This document shows, one piece after another, positions 61,907 through 64,000 of a stretch of 64,000 bases of DNA. The stretch's first letter is position 1, and each line of letters opens with the position of its first letter. The notes under the pieces were generated by a model that saw only the letters and a program-made list of their open reading frames with translations, did no database searches and was not told the DNA's origin. This stretch comes from DATFLL01 sp035267785 (GTDB taxonomy: Bacteria; Pseudomonadota; Gammaproteobacteria; DATFLL01). Where the stretch lies: positions 1 through 64,000 of the forward strand of contig DATFLL010000039.1 of NCBI GenBank assembly GCA_035267785.1, in the 5' to 3' direction. Position numbers and translations under genes: made by a program.

Positions 61907-62953
61907 ATGAATATTCTCATCCTCGGGGTCAACGGTTTCATCGGACACCATCTGTCCCGGCGTATCCTGGAGAGGACGGACTGGCACGTCTACGGGATGG
62001 ACATGAACAGCGAGCGCGTCACCCCCTTCATGGACAATCCGCGCTTTCACTTCTTCGAGGGCGACATCGTCATCAACCGCGAGTGGGTCGAGTACCACAT
62101 CAAGAAGTGCGACGTCATCCTGCCGCTGGTGGCCATCGCCACGCCCGCCAGCTATGTGCGTGAGCCGCTGTCGGTCTTCGAGCTCGACTTCGAGGCGAAC
62201 CTGCCCATCATTCGCGACTGTGTTCGTTACAAGAAGCGCGTGCTGTTCCCCTCCACCTCGGAGGTCTACGGCATGAGTACGGACACCCCGTTCCATCCGT
62301 ACGAATCGACCCTGGTCCTCGGGCCTATCGAGAAGCAGCGCTGGATCTACTCCTGCTCGAAACAGCTCATGGACCGCGTCATCTGGGCATACGGTCAGCA
62401 GGCCGACCTCGATTTCACCCTGTTCCGTCCCTTCAACTGGATAGGTCCCGGTCTGGACAGTCTCCACACCGCGAAGGAAGGCAGCTCGCGCGTGGTCACG
62501 CAGTTCCTCGGACACATCGCCCGAGGCGAGCCGATCAAGCTGGTCGACGGTGGGCGCCAGCGGCGCAGCTTTACCGTCATCGATGACGGCATCAGCGCGC
62601 TGATGCGGATGATCGAAAATCCCGAGGGCGTGGCCAGCGGCAAAATCTACAACGTCGGCAATCCGGACAATGACCTCTCCGTTCGCGAGCTGGCCGAGCT
62701 GATGCTCGACATCGCCCGCGAGTTTCCGGAGTATCAGCCGGGCGCCGCTGAGGTGGAACTGGTCGAGGTCAGCGCCGAGGACTACTACGGCAAGGGCTAC
62801 CAGGACATCCAGACCCGCGTACCCTGGATCGACAACACCAAGCAGGAACTCGGCTGGGAGCCGCAGGTCAGCCTGCGAGATGCCCTGATGGAGGTCTTCG
62901 AGGCCTACCGCGCCGAGGTCGCTCAGGCGCGGGCCCTCATCGACGCCGAATAG
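61907..62953 (+). CDS. UDP-glucuronate decarboxylase (ArnA C-terminal domain) as a separate protein
   Basis: A 348-residue short-chain dehydrogenase that oxidises and decarboxylates UDP-glucuronate. The NAD motif GVNGFIGHHL, the Ser-Glu pair in PSTSEVYGM, the catalytic Tyr-x3-Lys in IYSCSKQLMDR, and Arg in QRRSFTVIDD match ArnA residues. ATG 61907 follows AGGAG. The UDP-glucose dehydrogenase (Ugd) that supplies UDP-glucuronate is not in the window. Confidence 0.9.
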   Translation: MNILILGVNGFIGHHLSRRILERTDWHVYGMDMNSERVTPFMDNPRFHFFEGDIVINREWVEYHIKKCDVILPLVAIATPASYVREPLSVFELDFEANLPIIRDCVRYKKRVLFPSTSEVYGMSTDTPFHPYESTLVLGPIEKQRWIYSCSKQLMDRVIWAYGQQADLDFTLFRPFNWIGPGLDSLHTAKEGSSRVVTQFLGHIARGEPIKLVDGGRQRRSFTVIDDGISALMRMIENPEGVASGKIYNVGNPDNDLSVRELAELMLDIAREFPEYQPGAAEVELVEVSAEDYYGKGYQDIQTRVPWIDNTKQELGWEPQVSLRDALMEVFEAYRAEVAQARALIDAE

Positions 62954-62963
62954 GCTCGCGCGG

Positions 62964-63860
62964 ATGCGCATCACGCTGAAGGTCGATGTCGATACGCTGC
63001 GCGGGACGCGCGAAGGCGTGCCGGCCCTTGCGCGCCTGTTCGAGCGCTTCGGTGTGCGCGCCACCTTCCTGTTCAGCCTCGGCCCCGATCACACCGGGCG
63101 GGCGATTCGCCGCGTCTTTCGCCCCGGCTTTCTCGGCAAGGTCGGGCGGACCTCGGTGGTCGAGCACTACGGCATCCGCACCCTGCTCTACGGCACGGTG
63201 TTGCCGGGGCCCCACATCGGCCGGCGTGCCGGCGCCGTCATGCGCGAGGTCGCCGCCGCCGGCCACGAGACCGGCGTGCACACCTATGATCACATTCGCT
63301 GGCAGGATTTCGTCGCCAAACGCGGCGAGGCCTGGACCCGCAAGGAATTCGACCGCGCCCTGGCGGCTTATCATGAGGTATTCGGCGAAGGGCCGCACAC
63401 CCACGGCGCGGCCGGTTGGCAGATGAACGAGCATGCCTATCGGCTCGAACAACGGGCCGGCTTCCGTTATGCCAGCGACACTCGCGGCACAGCTCCGTTT
63501 CGTCCCATACTCGGCGACGATACGCTGGAATGTATCCAACTACCGACCACGCTGCCGACGCTCGACGAGCTCATCGGCCTGGATGGCCTGACGCCCGATA
63601 ACGTACACGAGCGTGTCCTTGCCGAAAGCCGACGCGACGCCGAACACGGCCACGTCTACACGCTGCACGCCGAGCTGGAAGGCATGAAGCTCATGCCGGT
63701 GATGGAGCGCCTGTTGACGGCCTGGAAGGCGGAGGGTTTCGAGATCGACGCGATGGACGCGCTGTATTCAAGCTTGAATACGGCGTCCCTGCCACGTCAG
63801 CGCTTGGCGATCGGCACGGTACCGGGGCGCAGCGGAACGCTGGCCGTGCAGGATGCCTGA
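62964..63860 (+). CDS. arnD: 4-deoxy-4-formamido-L-arabinose-phosphoundecaprenol deformylase (ArnD)
   Basis: A 298-residue polysaccharide-deacetylase (NodB) fold enzyme. Catalytic acids lie in LKVDVDTLRG and metal His residues in HETGVHTYDHIRWQD. It removes the formyl group from undecaprenyl-linked sugar so that ArnT can use it. It is the last clear gene, 10 bases after the decarboxylase. Confidence 0.92.
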   Translation: MRITLKVDVDTLRGTREGVPALARLFERFGVRATFLFSLGPDHTGRAIRRVFRPGFLGKVGRTSVVEHYGIRTLLYGTVLPGPHIGRRAGAVMREVAAAGHETGVHTYDHIRWQDFVAKRGEAWTRKEFDRALAAYHEVFGEGPHTHGAAGWQMNEHAYRLEQRAGFRYASDTRGTAPFRPILGDDTLECIQLPTTLPTLDELIGLDGLTPDNVHERVLAESRRDAEHGHVYTLHAELEGMKLMPVMERLLTAWKAEGFEIDAMDALYSSLNTASLPRQRLAIGTVPGRSGTLAVQDA

Positions 63861-64000
63861 GGCAGGGCGTTCGGGTCATGCGATTCGCTCCTGGGCCATC
63901 TCTACCCGCTATTCGTCTTCGTCCTGCCCCAACAATTGATGCTTCAGATCCTGGCTTGGGGGTTCTGTGCCCAGCCAAACCAACAGCAGGGAGCGCATGA
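63861..64000 (+). other. Right-edge spacer
   Basis: 140 bases after arnD. A GGGAG and an ATG at 63997-63999 just inside the edge could be the start of the next gene, but too little is visible. No terminator is seen. Confidence 0.3.

Noticed and set aside
1..64000. tRNA, rRNA, CRISPR arrays, insertion sequences
   Set aside because: No cloverleaf-like stretch, repeat-spacer pattern, transposase motif or terminal repeat pair was recognised.

Overview
The window reads as a chromosomal segment of a GC-rich gammaproteobacterium. The evidence is the yceD-rpmF-plsX-fabHDG-acpP-fabF-(pabB)-pabC-mltG-tmk-holB-pilZ-tatD order, a FadE/FadJ-type beta-oxidation operon, and a complete Arn lipid A modification set. 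The sequence alone does not fix the genus. I recognise no rRNA, tRNA, CRISPR array, insertion sequence or prophage.

Layout. 1-3067 (minus): a two-gene pyruvate carboxylase/oxaloacetate decarboxylase-type pair; the alpha subunit runs off the left edge. 3221-16197 (plus): a long housekeeping run for phospholipid and fatty acid synthesis, folate precursor synthesis, peptidoglycan release, dTMP kinase, DNA polymerase III delta prime and PilZ. It ends in a tatD gene broken by one in-frame stop. 16217-26528 (minus): a tightly coupled seven-gene fatty acid degradation operon. It has a permuted-papain protein at its head, a thiolase with a histone-H1-like N-terminal tail, and a cNMP-binding/rhodanese protein at its end. 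26661-31905: a class V aminotransferase, divergent glgC, then a porin and an orphan solute-binding protein. 32490-36324: a cyclophilin-like/cupin/carboxymuconolactone decarboxylase-like/zinc alcohol dehydrogenase operon with a divergent LysR regulator.

36325-44404 is the accessory part. It has AT-richer spacers, unrecognised small genes, secreted and lipoprotein genes of unknown role, a PAS/HisKA_2-like kinase with a degraded ATPase domain, an isolated organomercurial lyase (MerB) and a GGDEF-EAL protein. Three copies of a CRP/FNR-like motif (TGARCYCGGTCA) lie in two intergenic regions between the envelope-type genes here. This is the best hint of an undescribed small regulon.

44391-56453: a five-gene efflux operon (outer membrane factor, adaptor, RND, adaptor, RND) next to a divergent two-component system. 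56658-63860: the arn cluster (arnT, an ArnE/F-like SMR gene, arnB, arnC, formyltransferase, decarboxylase, arnD). The normally bifunctional ArnA is split into two genes. Both regions concern envelope stress: pumping out toxic compounds and adding L-Ara4N to lipid A.

Start codons were chosen from family N-termini, ribosome binding sites and ATGA/GTGA overlaps. All functions come from reading motifs by eye; no database search was possible.
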